Assembly: GCA_951802195.1 (NCBI GenBank)
Contig: OX637622.1
Coordinates: forward strand, 558,001 to 622,000
Direction: 5' to 3'
Source: Tausonia pullulans
Taxonomy: Eukaryota > Basidiomycota > Tremellomycetes > Cystofilobasidiales > Mrakiaceae
Length of the DNA: 64,000 nt
The notes beneath the pieces were generated by a model, which searched no databases, had not been told where the DNA came from, and worked only from the letters and a program-made list of their open reading frames with translations. Numbering within the stretch: the stretch's first letter is position 1; the number at the start of each line of letters is the position of its first letter. The translations under genes were made by a program, and so were the position numbers. Below, in pieces: positions 1 to 11,725 of the stretch.

Positions 1-611
1 AAGGTCGTTAACGCCGGAAAGTACGGGCTCGTTATCCAGCAGGACTACCTCGTACGTCCGAGATTTTATTGTTTACCGTCAGTTTGTCGAATCAGATTGG
101 GACCAGGCTCACACAGCTCGTGTGCGAATTGTTCAATTTGCACCGATTTTTAGAACGGCGGACCCACCGGAAAGCCGACTAATGGGTGAGTTCTGAAAAT
201 GTGAAAATCGCAAGCGTGCCTCTGGAGACATGGAGGAGCGCGCGTGTGCGCTTGACCCCGCTAAGGTCTTTCCTCGTCCTCCGATGTTTTACTGAGCCTC
301 TTAACCCTACTATAACCATCTAAATTAATAGAGTTCCTATCAAGAACGTCAAGTTCATTGGCGGCACCTCGTCCATCTCTGTCTCGTCCAAGGCGACTCC
401 AGTTCGTTTCATTGGCTCCCTCCCACTCTCTTGTCCTCTGAGAGATTGTCAGAGATCTAACTCGATGTTTCAACTTCCAAACCAACAGGTGTACGTGCTT
501 TGCGGCTCGGGAACCTGTTCGGGATGGGACTTCTCCAAGCTCTCCGTTTCCGGTGGCGTCAAGAAGGCGATCTCTCCGTCCAGCCTCAAGATCACTGGCT
601 TCTCCCAGTAA
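1..611 (+). CDS. Endo-polygalacturonase (GH28), 3' part only
   Basis: This is the C-terminal part of a secreted pectin-degrading enzyme that hydrolyses alpha-1,4 links in polygalacturonic acid. Four exons can be read: 1-51, 154-185, 332-401 and 489-611. Together they give the order typical of fungal GH28 C-termini: AGKYGLVIQQDYL, then GGPTGKPTNGVPIKNV, a beta-strand repeat stretch, and finally VYVLCGSGTCSGWDFS with two cysteines, ending in KITGFSQ and TAA. Each junction has GT and AG borders and keeps the frame. The catalytic Asp residues and the signal peptide lie left of the window. The family match rests on the QQDY, PTNGVPI and CG.G.CSGW segments; endo rather than exo activity is inferred. 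Confidence 0.87.
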
Positions 612-2158
612 AGCTGCCGCATGCTTTCATTATTTGCTTGCATTTCTCTCGTCTCCTTGCATCAGCGCCGCATTCGGGCCGGGTCCGAACTCCGCGCGTC
701 CCTTGTCGCTATTTCCATCTCATTCGCTTGCAGATTGACTGGTTTAATTTCCCACTATATCTTTCGTTGCATTGATATGCTTTCCATTGTGATAGCATGG
801 AGCCTGCATTACGATCGTTGTTTAGACAAGAACGCTCTTCTATGGAGCGTCTCAACTCCTCTCGCGATCAACCGTCTCCCGCGGTTTGGCCGTACCGTAT
901 AGTCATAATATGCAGAAATCCGCCACCTTCGCCCCATTGGGCCCACTCAGATGAGACGCGAGAGAATGTAGGACCCAGGAAGAGAGAGTAAACAAGGGGT
1001 TCACCTCCGTCCGCCACCTCGGCTCCACGCCTGTGCAGCATCCCCCTTGCCTGCTCGGCTCCGATATCTTCGGCCCCTCCGCCACACTATCCCACGCTCT
1101 ATTTTCTCATCCTTCCATCCCTTCCTTGTTCCTACCCTTCGTCCATAGATTGCCCAATTAATCGTACCTTCTGTTCCGCACTCTGACAATCATTTGGATT
1201 TGACAAGCCTGCCCAAGACTTATAAGCGAGCCCGGGTCACTGCAAGCATTTGGTTCCACTCCTCCACCTACGCCCCTCATCTCATCCATCATCATTCCTC
1301 GACCTCAGGGATCAATCCTAACAGACAGAGGGACATTACCAATCTACCCCTCCTCGATCTCGACAGGTGCGGCGGCATCAAACGAGGTGGTGAGGAAGAG
1401 GAGGAAGGCGGTGATTGAGGAGGAGAAGAGCGTGATGGTGAGAAGGTGTTGATGGGGTAGTTGGGTGTTGAGTAGGACTTGCTCTGGTGCAACGCCTGTT
1501 TAGAGCACTCGATGCGAAGCTGCGAGCACATCGCAGGCGCATTTATGGCTACTCTTGTCCACCGTTGTCAGGAACAACCACAGTCTAAGAAGGGTCGAGC
1601 GTGCGAAATGATAACAGTTAAGGATAAGCTCTGCCTTGGCGAGACGAGAGAACGGCGGCCAATGCTATGGAAACTGGAGCGTCGGAACTACTAGCAATTC
1701 TTGCGACAGCGTTGTGCCACGCTGAGCTCACGAGCGCCCCCAGAGCTCGGCTCCCAAATGGACCGATCGCTCTTTCGCTACTGTCACGCTATTTCGCAGG
1801 TCAGTAACCTGTATACAACAATTAACTTTCTTGCTTCCGAAGAGGGATATCTGGGACGGGGCAGAGCGCAAGGTCGGGAACAAACAAAAGCGACCAGACG
1901 ACTGACCACTCGCACTCGAGGAACCGAACTCCGCCCTTGTTCGTCGGTCGTTATGTACGCCGAACGCCTAACTGGTCAAATTCTCGATGCTTTGTTGGCT
2001 CATCCGTCAGTATCGTCTCATCATAAGCATTCCTTCCAGCTTTGACCTCCCAGGATTGGGAGAAACGAGACCAGAGTAAGAATTGTTGCAACCCTCCTCA
2101 GGTGGGACGTATTGGTTGAAACAGCAAACAGTCATCCTGACACAGGTAAAAGAAATAC
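612..2158. other. Intergenic region, no gene supported
   Basis: About 1.5 kb between the polygalacturonase stop codon and the downstream end of the first tRNA locus. Open frames here are short, lack family resemblance and overlap each other on both strands. Pyrimidine-rich stretches near 1080-1150 look like ordinary intergenic sequence. I see no RNA gene or mobile element in it. Confidence 0.5.
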
Positions 2159-2163
2159 AAAAA
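2159..2163 (-). terminator. Pol III T-run terminator of permuted tRNA copy 1
   Basis: On the minus strand a run of five T inside TTCTTTTTGT lies 25 nt after the last base of the tRNA 5' half. The same TTCTTTTTGT string follows the second tRNA copy at about the same distance. A T-run on the non-template strand is the normal RNA polymerase III stop signal. Confidence 0.65.
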
Positions 2164-2188
2164 GAACAACCGCAGGATCCTTTTTCCA

Positions 2189-2266
2189 TATGAGCCCGAC
2201 ACGCTACCATTGCGCCAGCCCGCAGTTAAGTTGCGGGCTCCAGTTTCGATCTGGAAACCTTCGGGT
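2189..2266 (-). tRNA. Circularly permuted initiator tRNA-Met (CAT), copy 1
   Basis: On the minus strand the 3' half (2266 to 2232) comes first, then a 7-nt spacer ACTTAAC (2231-2225), then the 5' half (2224 to 2189). Rejoined as 5' half plus 3' half, the RNA is a 72-nt cloverleaf. Acceptor arms TGCGGGC and GCCCGCA pair over 7 bp. The D stem is GCGC/GCGT with loop AATGGTA, the anticodon stem TCGGG/CCCGA, the loop CTCATAA with CAT at 2192-2190, a 5-nt variable loop, and the T stem TCCAG/CTGGA. T loop ATCGAAA (A54, A60) and three G:C pairs in the anticodon stem are hallmarks of eukaryotic initiator tRNA. The first spacer base supplies discriminator A73. B box (GATCGAAAC) and A box (TGGCGCAATGG) are both intact but in reversed order. 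No conventional partner half lies nearby. Confidence 0.85.
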
Positions 2267-2314
2267 GTCAAGGAGAGATCCTACATGATGTCTTGAAACG
2301 ATGAAAGAACAAAA

Positions 2315-2322
2315 CATATATG
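2315..2322 (-). promoter_or_regulatory. TATA-like element upstream of tRNA copy 1
   Basis: The minus strand carries CATATATG 49-56 nt before the first base of the permuted tRNA. The second copy has ATATATATG at nearly the same distance. Upstream TATA-like elements help position TFIIIB at some fungal tRNA genes. The role here is inferred from the shared position in two otherwise diverged flanks. Confidence 0.4.
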
Positions 2323-2563
2323 ATAGCTCAAAATAAATAGCTTCGCATGATTGTCAATCATTATTTGGATGGCCGTTCGGGCCTCGAGTGGGGAAAGAAA
2401 GTGTTGGCGAAAGAAATGAGGCAGGGCGACACTTTGCCAACCTTGCTGCAGGCGGACTGGCTCGACATGCAGACAGCGCGCCTCTATTTCTTTAGCTCTA
2501 GATTCAAGAGTGCCTGATCTCGGAGGAGCATGGCCAAATTCGATGAAAGCACGACAGCGCCGA

Positions 2564-2570
2564 TGACTCA
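2564..2570 (+). promoter_or_regulatory. Gcn4/Cpc1-type site TGACTCA before TRP1
   Basis: An exact TGACTCA, within ATGACTCAC, lies about 130 bp upstream of the tryptophan gene start codon. This is the consensus bound by the bZIP activator of general amino acid control (Gcn4, Cpc1/CpcA). The position fits cross-pathway control of a tryptophan biosynthesis gene. A 7-bp motif can occur by chance, so function is inferred from placement. Confidence 0.45.
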
Positions 2571-2697
2571 CGCGCTCATCTGAAGGTGTCTGTCGCCCAG
2601 TGAGCGGCTGGCTCGCGGCGGACGAATTCGACTCGCTCGGCCCTTCGGTGCTGTCCCATTCTCCCTTCCTTCCCGCCAACCACCAACTCTGCCTTCC

Positions 2698-5600
2698 ATG
2701 TCCGACCCGCCCCCGTCCACGACGACCGCTTCGGGCCCCGTCCCCGTTCCGGCCGCCGTGCAGTCCGAGAAGGCTCCCACCCATGTCCCTGCGCCTGTCG
2801 CAGACGCCTCTCAAAAAGTCGAGACTGTTGAGGGGTTCGTTGTCTTCCTTGCTTTCTCTTCCTTTCTGTCGCCATGCTCTCGCTCTTCTCTTCATCTGTC
2901 TTCTCAGTTGGGGGGTAGAGAGAAAGATAATGGGCGCTGTGGAAGTCGTGCTGACCCGAGGCTTCTCATTTCCGGCAGGTCGTTCACGCTCATGATCGAC
3001 AACTACGACTCTTTCTCGTACAACCTCTACCAATACCTCGAGCAGCTCGGGGCTAACGTTCGTGTCGTCCGCAATGACAAGATCACTATCGAGGAGATTC
3101 AGGTGAGTGGCCGTGCTCTGGTGGCCGGATAAAGGGGGGCAGGGCGTCAACAGCCGAGGTGGAGGTGCGAGTCGCCGGAACACGTCCTCTCATCGGCATA
3201 GCATATAGACACCTTAGGTTGGGGCATTGGATATGTTCATTAACCAACCATAAGGTTGTCCTGAGCGTGGTGGCCTCTTCACCCTTCGCCGCCCGTGGTT
3301 CCAACGCTAGCCCCACGCCTCAATCACAGCTCAGCGTAGTTGTCTTCTGCTGAAATCACTTCCTTCCCAGACGTACTTTGCTGCCGGCATCCTCAAGAAC
3401 ATTGTCATCTCTCCCGGGCCCGGCCATCCTCGGACAGACTCTGGCGTCAGCCGAGATGCGATTATGTGGGGTCTCGGCAAGGTCCGTCTGACTCGGACAG
3501 CGGCGCGCGTTTGCACGCGTTCTCCCCACTATGACTCACGCATCTGTTGATCCCTCCCCCAGCTCCCCATTCTTGGCATCTGCATGGGTCTCGAGTGTCT
3601 CGTCGACCTGCTTGGAGGAGAGGTAGGTCGTGCCTCATCTCCCCTTTTCGCCAAACCTCCCACCCCCAGGCTGAGAGACGCCCCTCTAGATCGGTTTTGC
3701 TGGCGAGATCGTTCACGGAAAGACCTCGGCCATCGTGCACGACAACCGGGGTCTCTTCCACGGCCTTCCTCAGGACATTCAGTCGACCCGCTACCACTCG
3801 CTTTCGGCCGATATCGTCTCGCTACCCGCTGAGCTCCAAGTGACAGCGACAACCAAGGACTCAGGCGTCGTCATGGGCGTTCGCCACCGCAAATTCACAG
3901 CTGAGGCTGTTCAGTACCACCCCGAGTCGGTTCTCAGCGAGGGCGGCATGGAGCTCATGGGCAACTTCCTTAAATTCACAGGCGGTACCTGGGACCAGTG
4001 CCCGGGCTTCGGCCTCGGCGCATCCGAGGAGAGCGCTGCCGTCCCCCAGTCCGTCAAGGTCGTCAACGGCAAGGTTCACGAAGGCTCGGCTGCTGCTGCT
4101 ACTTCGTCATCGTCGTCGGCGACCGTTGCTGCGTCTGATCCCTCCAAGTCGGCGCTCCCGACAATCCTTACCCAGATCCACGCCCAGCGGCTGCTCGACG
4201 TTGCCCAAGCCGAATCGCACCTCTCGACGACGCCGTTCCAACTGCTCACCAACTTGAGCCTCCACCTCGCGCCTCCTCTTCTCCCTCTTGTCCCCCGGCT
4301 TCTCCAGACGGCGCCCCTCCCGGCGATCCTCGCTGAGGTCAAGCGAGCTTCGCCCTCCAAGGGCGCCATTGCTCCGACGACCAACGCCGCCTCCCAGGCG
4401 CTTCTCTATGCCCACGCTGGCGCCTCGGTCATTTCGGTCCTCACCGAGCCCAAGTGGTTCAAAGGTGGCCTCGCTGACATGCTCGCCGTCCGGACCGCGC
4501 TCGGGGAGATGCCGAATCGCCCTGCGGTCCTCCGCAAAGACTTCATTCTCTCGACGTACCAGATCGACGAAGCTCGCCTCTATGGTGCGGACACGGTTCT
4601 CCTCATCGTGGCCATGCTCGACCCGACGCTCCTTAAGGAGCTCTACTTCCACTCTGTGGGCCTCGGCATGGAGCCCCTCGTGGAGGTCAACAACGCCGAG
4701 GAGCTCGAGCGGGCCCTCGAGCTCGGAGCCAAGGTTATCGGCGTCAACAACCGAAACCTCCACGACTTTGAGGTTGACATGTCGACGACGAGCCGCGTCA
4801 ACGAGGCCCTCAGCCGGCAAGGTGCCTCGGTGGAGCGGCCCATCCTCATCGCCCTTAGTGGTATCACCAGCCGGGCGTCCGTTGAGGGCTACCTCAAGGA
4901 AGGCGTTCAGGGTCTCCTCATCGGAGAGTCGCTTATGCGCGCTGAGGACCCTAAGGCGTTCATCTGCGAGCTCCTTGACACTACGCCGGCTGGTGGTATC
5001 ACTCCGGCCATGCCCGCCGCCCCCCTCGTCAAGATCTGCGGCATCCAGTCGCTGACGGACGCGCAGACGGCCGTCTCGGCTGGGGCCGATCTTCTCGGAC
5101 TCATCTTTGTCTCCAAGTCGAAGCGCCAGATTCCGCTCGAAACGGCCTGGTCGATCGCTCAGTTCGTCCGACAGACCAGCTCGGCGGCCCCTCCTTCCTC
5201 TTTCCACCCGACCGTCGTCGCGAGCTCTTCGACATCGACGCCCAAGGGCTGGTTCGCCCACCACGCCTCGGTCCTCGCCCGCTCTCGCCGCCCGAGGCTC
5301 GTCGGTGTTTTCCAGAACCAGCCGCTCGAGGAGATCCTTCACGTTGTCGATGCCGTCGGACTTGACCTCGTCCAGCTGCACGGTTCCGAGCCCGCCGAGT
5401 GGGCCAACTTCATCCCCGTCCCTGTCATTCGGGTCCACCACGTCAGCCCGAGCTCGGGGCTCATTACCCCCGCAGACGTCGGTCGTCCGGGTCTGAACCA
5501 GTTCGTTCTCCTTGACGCTGGGTCCGGTAAGGGCACTGGAGACGGAGGGAAGGGGGAGGCGTTTGACTGGAAGGTCGCCCGGGATGTCGTCGAGGCCGGT

Positions 5601-5780
5601 GCCAATGAACGACTCCCGATCATCCTCGCTGGTGGCCTCAACGAGATCAACATCACTGAGGCTGTGCGTGTCGTGTCGCCGTGGTGCGTCGATGTGAGCA
5701 GTGGAGTTGAGGCGGTCGGAGGCGGGTCGAAGGACGCCGAGCGCTGCAAGCTCTTTGTCCAGCGGGCCAAGGGGCTGTAG
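2698..5780 (+). CDS. TRP1: Trifunctional tryptophan biosynthesis protein (TrpG-TrpC-TrpF)
   Basis: One polypeptide combines the glutamine amidotransferase subunit of anthranilate synthase, indole-3-glycerol-phosphate synthase and phosphoribosylanthranilate isomerase. Exons are 2698-2834, 2979-3102, 3371-3481, 3563-3622 and 3690-5780, giving 840 residues. The first domain shows [27 protein letters not shown], the nucleophile motif [10 protein letters not shown], and QYHPES of the catalytic triad. The second domain begins near [13 protein letters not shown] and contains [17 protein letters not shown] and GVNNRNL. The third begins at [13 protein letters not shown] and ends in the ILAGG and VDVSSGVE motifs. 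This domain order is the standard fungal one. An N-terminal tail of roughly 45 Pro/Ala/Ser-rich residues precedes the amidotransferase domain. All three active-site regions look intact. A Gcn4-type site lies upstream. Confidence 0.96.
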
Positions 5781-5862
5781 GTACATGATGCTGCATGGAA
5801 TTGCTCAACGCATGAGATTAAGAACAGGATCGTGAGGAGAAGGTAGTCCGTCTACACTATAC

Positions 5863-5900
5863 AACACTGTCTTCTGTCTGTCCGTCTGTCTGTCTGTGTT
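5863..5900. repeat. TGTC/CTGT simple repeat
   Basis: A short, slightly imperfect tetranucleotide repeat of the CTGT type lies between the convergent ends of the tryptophan gene and the next gene. It is unlikely to be coding. Confidence 0.6.
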
Positions 5901-5931
5901 TAGTCTCTGTTTTGTCCATCTCGACCTCAAC

Positions 5932-6864
5932 TCAGTTTCTCCACCAATCCGCCCTCAGATCTTTCATCCTCCCCCCCTCTCCCCCTTCAACGGTAATGGC
6001 AGGCGGCGGGAGGACCAGCTCTGGCAATGGCAAAGGCGGCGATGAGGCGCACGACCCTATCGCCCTCCCGAGACCAATCGTCGTCGCCTTGGGGGACGTC
6101 CTCGCTTGAGGAGGGGGGAGCGGGAGGTCCTCGAGGAACTTCGAGGGAGAGGTCGGCGCTGTAGAACTGCTGATGGGAGGAGGAGGAGGAGGCGAGGGAG
6201 CCCGGCTGTCGGTGTTGGGTGACGAGGTGGATAGATTGTGTAGCGCCGAGGAGTAAGAAGGGCAGCGCCGAAAGAGGTCCTTCATGTCGAGGGAATCGGT
6301 GATGGATGAGAGGCGGACGCGGACGGGGTGGGGGTAAGGTTGAGGGGACATGGAATGCTTCTTTCTGGAAGGCGACAAACGGGGCTGCTGCAAACAACCC
6401 GACGTTGTTCGAAAGTTGGCGGAGTTGCATCAACATTGCGTCGACATTGCGTGCGTCAATCTTTGGTCCTTGTTCAAAGCACGTGATCATGCACCCACAT
6501 CATGGTCCCATGTCCCAAGGGTGGTCGACGCATCGCTCTCGTCTTGCCAGGCAGAGACCGAAGAGTGCGAGTCGTTAAAGCTCTCTGAGAGCGAGTCGCC
6601 ACCGATGGCCTCGACGTCGTCGTGGTGGACAATGATGACGCTCCTATTTAGCGGATGGACGGGCAACCGGCGACGACGACTAAGCAGGCCAACAGCAACG
6701 GCGATGGAGATGAGAATGGTCAGGATTGTGAGGATAGAGGCGAGGACGCCGGGGTGAGGCGAGGACAAAGACTGCATGTAGGATGGCTTGGATGGGTAGG
6801 TGACAGGACAGCGACGACAGCCGTCAGTCGAAAGCTCATGCATCCATCCATCTTTGTTACCCAA
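5932..6864 (-). CDS. Putative single-pass membrane protein, unknown function
   Basis: I do not recognise a family. One exon-like block on the minus strand (about 6770-6490) encodes a hydrophobic segment, GVLASILTILTILISIAVAV, followed directly by the basic stretch RRRRLP and a Ser/Asp-rich tail. This is the layout of a type I single-pass membrane protein with a cytosolic tail. A second block (about 6390-5932) is rich in Ser and Pro, contains DMKDLFRRCPSYSSAL and a PPPPPP run, and ends at TGA 5934-5932. It would follow an intron near 6487-6390. Upstream exons probably extend to about 7200 (a stretch with SLDVILSRKLAGVPPPNG reads well), but the true start was not found. It converges on the tryptophan gene. 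Confidence 0.4.
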
Positions 6865-7200
6865 GCCTGAGAGTTTTTAGCTCACACTGGGGCGGTAGAA
6901 CAAGGACGGGCTTGGATAATGTGGTTGAAGGGGATCTCCATTAGGAGGAGGGACGCCGGCTAGCTTTCTGCTCAGGATGACATCAAGCGATTGAGGGTGT
7001 CTGGACTTTGGCCAGGCCCCGAGGGACAAGCAGACCTGGGCCGATTCAACCTGCCATGATGAGAGTGAAGGGCAAAATCCAGTGGTTTCGGGGGGACGGC
7101 GGAGATCCTTGTACGATGCGATGCGCGCAGTTGTGCGCGCGAAAGAGCAAGGCTTCGCTCGTTCAAACGGGCCGCAGGACGCACAAGAAAGTCTTTCCAA

Positions 7201-8218
7201 GTACTGCAGTTGAGATTGGGGGATTTCAGGCAGACAGACAGTCAGTTGAGATGAAGATGCATTTTGATAATAATTGCTCGTGATTCAACGGCCCTTTTCT
7301 TCGGTCTTTGCTCGTTCGCGGAGGTAATCGGACATCAAGGGGCATTGTGAGAGCAGATCACTAATACTATGTCCCAAATTGCCTGCCTTCCACGGCTATC
7401 GAGGTAAGGAGTATGAACGGCGAAAAGGTCAGGTTGCTGTGACGGAGGAGGGCTGCTTGGGGAGAGTACAAGCAACGGAGAGTCTGTCAGGAGATCGTGC
7501 TGGACACCACGACCCAGAGCAATGGGCCGAGCATGCTGAAAGAATCCTCATCCGTCGGTCTGCAAGATGGCATTCGGGGGATGGCACGCAGGTTCTCTGT
7601 TGCCCTCACACTCTTTGTCTTTTTCCACTCCATCACCTCGACCCGCGTTCTTGCTCTTCGACGCATCTCGTCTTTGGAATACCTATTAACGTGAAAATCT
7701 CACATGATGATCACGCTCGCCGGACTGATTCCTCGAGGGGGCAAGGCGGAAGGTGGCAGTCGGTGGGAGAAGCGAAAGGAGCTGTGTCATGTCGTTCACC
7801 CGCTTGAAGCCTAATGCGTACTGCACCGGACTCCTTGGCATCCCAAATTTCTCTCCGTCTCTTTCTCCCGCATTGGCATTCTCTACGACTTGCCTGTCCG
7901 TTTCACATGTTCGCTTGCCTCGCTCAGGCTTGTATGCCGCTCGCGTTTGTAAGGGGCGGCCAGACGAGGCTCTGCTGATTTCTCCCACGTGGCTTTCACA
8001 CGGACCTGATCGCTTCCTGTCATCGGTCCCCCTTCCTTCAGAGAGGTTTCCTTTCCACGGCCAGTCAAGACTACTGGCTCCATCCGAACGAAAAGAGTAA
8101 AGAGGAGAAGGCGATCGCGAGCGACCAAGGCTAGGCAAATGGTCCACCGCGCCGGCGGTCTCGGAAGCACAGGTACATGGAATCACAAGAAGTAGACAAT
8201 TTCCTTTTTTAAAGCTGT
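7201..8218. other. Intergenic region, no gene supported
   Basis: About 1 kb between the putative membrane protein gene and the 3' end of the branching enzyme gene. Open frames on both strands are short and Arg/Ser-rich, have no recognisable motif, and overlap in antisense. I see no RNA gene here. Confidence 0.45.
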
Positions 8219-11200
8219 TTAATCAATTTTCGCCAACACACAAGCTGTGCGTGTGGGCAGATAGGCCTGGAGCCAGTTCCTCCGTCCGTTCCACTCCATC
8301 GGCGTCGTAAAGTGCTCTGTTTCAAGCGAGATGCGATCGAACCCTCCGAACCGCTTCTCATCTGACGAGAGGATGACCTTGTACTTGCCCGCCACGTCGA
8401 CTCCCACGCGGAAGTCGACAAAGGACTCCGAAGGGTGGAGATTGAAAATGAAGAGGAGGCCGGCGCGTTCAAAGACGATGACCTTGTCGCCTTCGTGCTT
8501 GAGGGAGACGTAGGCCTGGGAAAAAAAGAAAATGTGCATGTCAGCACTCGCTCGTCAATCTGTGAACGCTGGCTCGAGGATCCACCTGAGGCGCCTGCAG
8601 CCACCGGTACTTGGTCTCGAGGTTGTTCATCTCGGCGTCAAAGTTGTTGAGGTACCGGTACCTAAGGAGCTTGTCCTCCGTCAGGTTGAGCTGACGGCGG
8701 GCATAGTGGAACGAGTTATTGTTTCCGGCACGGGGAAAATCGAGCCACTGCAAAGTATACGAGGAGGAGACTCGGTGTCAGTTAGAGAAAGGAGGCAAGC
8801 GGTGAGGGATGGATGGAGAGCGGACGAACCTCGGGATGGCCGAACTCGTTGCCCTCAAAGTTGAGGTAGCCCTCTCCTCCCAGCGTGTGGACGAGAAGAC
8901 TGAAGCAACAACCAACGACAGTGAGTCACCGCAGGGAGAAGACGGGCGACAAGGAGAATGTATACTCACCGGATGAGCTTGTGAAGGCCGAGACCGCGCT
9001 CGATGACGGGCGTGAACTCGGTGAGGTCCGACATATTGGTGTCTGAGAGGAAATTGATTAAGCCGTAGCTCCATTATCTCCACAATGGTCGTTCCCACTC
9101 ACACATTTCGGCGTCCATCAGCCAGAACGCAAGCGTCTTATCCCCGACGAGCGCCTGGTCATGACTCTCCGCATACGCAATGCTCTTCTCGCCGTGTCTC
9201 CTGTTCGTGAGCGTGTGCACGATGTTGCCGATGTTCCAAGAGAGATCCGACTTGGATTCCTTGAGGAGCTTGATCCACATATCTGGGACTGCCATCGAAA
9301 GACGGTAATCAAACCCGACGCCGCCGTCGGGAACTGAAAGGCAGAGCGCCGGCATGCCAGAAACATCCTCAGCGATGGTGATGGCCGAGGGGTAGAGCGA
9401 GTGGATCATCGCGTTGGCCTGGGCGAGGAGAGAAAGGAGGACGATTAGCAGACAGGGGGGAGAAAGAGCGCGGCCGATTTAAGAAAGCGAGCGACCCACG
9501 AGCATAAGGTAGACGACGGCCTCGTCATCGACATTCTCGCCAAAGTACTCGTGGTAACCTCCGGAGAAGCCCGCGCCGATGCCGTGGTGGGTGTACATCA
9601 TCGAGGTGACACCGTCGAAACGGAAACCGTCGAACTGGTACTCCTCCATGTAGAAGCGGAGGTTGGACAGCAGGAAACGAAGGACCTCGTGGTGGCCATA
9701 ATTGAAAAGACGGCTGACGGGCGGGGAGACAAGTCAGCCACAAGGCGAGTAGCGGGAGGAAAGATAAATAAAGAGGAGACTCACGAGTCCCAGAGTTCGT
9801 GGCGACCCTTTGCACCCTCGTGGAAGTACTGGTGGTCAGTGCCGTCAAACTGATTGAGTCTGGAGAGGAGGAACGGTCAGCCTTGCTCGTACAATCAAGC
9901 CACGTCGATAATATCCACCCATCGTCGATGTTCTTGCACGCGTGGCTGTGAACAACATCGAGAAGGACGGTGAGGCCCAGGCTATGAGCCGTATCGATAA
10001 GGCTCTTGAGGTCTTCAGGAGTTCCGTAGCGGGACGAGGCAGCGAAGAAGGAGGTGACCTGGTAGCCGAACGATGCGTAGTACGGGTGCTCCATGATTGC
10101 CATCCTGGGGAAGCAGAAGTCAGCTCGGTCAAACAACGAAGAGGCCGAGAGAGTCACTCACATCTGGATAGTATTGTAGCCAAGGGCCTTGATCCTCGGG
10201 AGCATGTCGCGTTCAAACTCCTTGTATGTGCCAACGCGGCCCTCGGGCGTCGAGATACCGACTGCGTCGATGACGGTTTGAGCACACATAGTGCGAGCTG
10301 GACACCACCAAAGAGCGAAGAAACGCACCGTGAGCCTCATAGATCTTGACGCCGCCCTCGTGGGCGAGGCGCTGCATCTCTTTGATCGGCCGCGGGTTCT
10401 TGAACTGGTGCTTCTGCGGCGGGTTCCAGAACCGGCCGTCGTAGATCGGGGAAACGTTGAGGTCCTGGGTGACCCGCGTGCTGTGACGAAGAGAGGAAAT
10501 CAGCAGGAAGGGGGGGGGGGGGGGGGGTTAAGGGAGGAAAACGAGGAACGCGTTGACTGAGATGGTGCACGCACATCCAAGCAGGGAGACGGTAGACGCC
10601 CTCTCCGCTGGCGAGGGTGAGGTAAATCTGTATTGATTAGTGTCAGCAGCCTGCATTTATTGAAGCTACTTGAGAGCATTTCTACCTTGATTTTGGAGTC
10701 ATGAGGGATAGCGCACTTGCCGGCGACGGCCGGGATCCGGATTTCGAAGACGCCAAATGCGTCCTTCTTCATGGGGTAACTGCCCGTGTTCCACTCGCCT
10801 TTGATAAAGAGCAAGTCATCAGCGACAACGTGAAGACGGGGAGGGGAGACAGGCAGCGAGTGGGCGGCGGACTGACAAAAGTCTCCGGTGAGCGAGGCAG
10901 CCGTCGCGGCGGGCGCCCACTCGCGATAGAGGACTGAGTTGTCCTTGAGAACTTGGAAGCCCTGGGGTAGAGGAGAAAATGATGGCAGGTTGTCAATTTT
11001 TGATGGACAGGCGCCGGGTCAGAGGGAGAGCAAGCAGTCTGTTTCCGGCATCTCGCTCGAGAGACGGGTCTCGTGATCGAGCGCAGCTCCGAGGAGGGGA
11101 ACCAAACCCCAGAGCCGTCCTCTCAGTCCTACCTGCATCTCACTTCCCCTGAACAAGAAAGCGAGCAGTTGAGCTCTCGCTTCTCGTCGGCCTTGTCCTC

Positions 11201-11725
11201 ATCGCTCGAGGCCGATGACCCCGGGATCCAGTGTCGAGAGCCCCGCCTCCCGACCCTCAGCTCTCTCCTCTCCTCCACGCTCTGCCCCATACGGCGTCGC
11301 CTCCCGAGGTGCCGAACCAAGAGGAAGTAGCAGTACTCACGAAACCTCTCTCGCCCTGCCAGCCACGGGTGAACTTATCCAAACCGCCCTCGTGCTGATT
11401 GATGGTCTTGACCCACTTGGTGTACTTGTCGTGCCGCGCGCGGAAGAACGGCGCGAACGGCTCGAGGCTGAGAGGGGGGAGAACAGACGGGATCAGCTCG
11501 GATATGATGGACGAGGGAGGGTTGGGAAGCACGCACTAAGGATCGGAGAGGACGACGGCGGTGCTGGAGGAGGGGGAAGAGAGGAAGAACGGTGAGTTGG
11601 AAGACGTTCGTTCGTGCGCCAGAACGGAGTGGCTGGACTGACCCATCCGTCGGCCGGAGCGTGGAGGCGTCGGGGGCAGCAGCAGAGACAGCAGCTGCCC
11701 TAGGAAGGGAAGCGGAAGTGGACAT
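8219..11725 (-). CDS. GLC3: 1,4-alpha-glucan (glycogen) branching enzyme
   Basis: The enzyme makes alpha-1,6 branch points in glycogen in the cytosol (GH13 subfamily 8 with an N-terminal CBM48). The minus-strand gene has many exons. The start [10 protein letters not shown] at 11725 is followed by [20 protein letters not shown], then the CBM48 part with [10 protein letters not shown] and [15 protein letters not shown]13 motifs appear in order: [53 protein letters not shown] (region I), [16 protein letters not shown] (nucleophile Asp region II), [13 protein letters not shown] (acid Glu region III) and [14 protein letters not shown] (region IV). The C-terminal domain includes [16 protein letters not shown] and [15 protein letters not shown], ending CVLAKID. 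All expected active-site segments are present, so it should be active. One intron holds an 18-base C run on the coding strand. Confidence 0.95.
10510..10527. repeat. Homopolymer G18 (C18 on the coding strand) in an intron
   Basis: Eighteen consecutive G on the plus strand. It lies inside a branching enzyme intron, between the exon ending in VYRLPAW and the exon beginning with TRVTQDLN, so its length does not affect the protein. Runs of this length are prone to slippage and to sequencing error. Confidence 0.8.

Noticed and set aside
2189-2266. Conventional tRNA with an intron, or two neighbouring tRNA fragments
   Set aside because: No matching CCCGA 3' half follows the 5' half, and no 5' half precedes the 3' half at either locus. 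The acceptor strands within the locus pair perfectly, and two loci share the same order.
2281-3183. Open frame of 300 codons on the minus strand over the tryptophan promoter and first exons
   Set aside because: Low-complexity composition and no domain; it covers well-supported exons of the opposite strand.
4107-5786. Long open frame of 559 codons on the minus strand
   Set aside because: It lies wholly antisense to the tryptophan gene, is rich in Arg/Asp/Glu, and mirrors the codon bias of the true gene.
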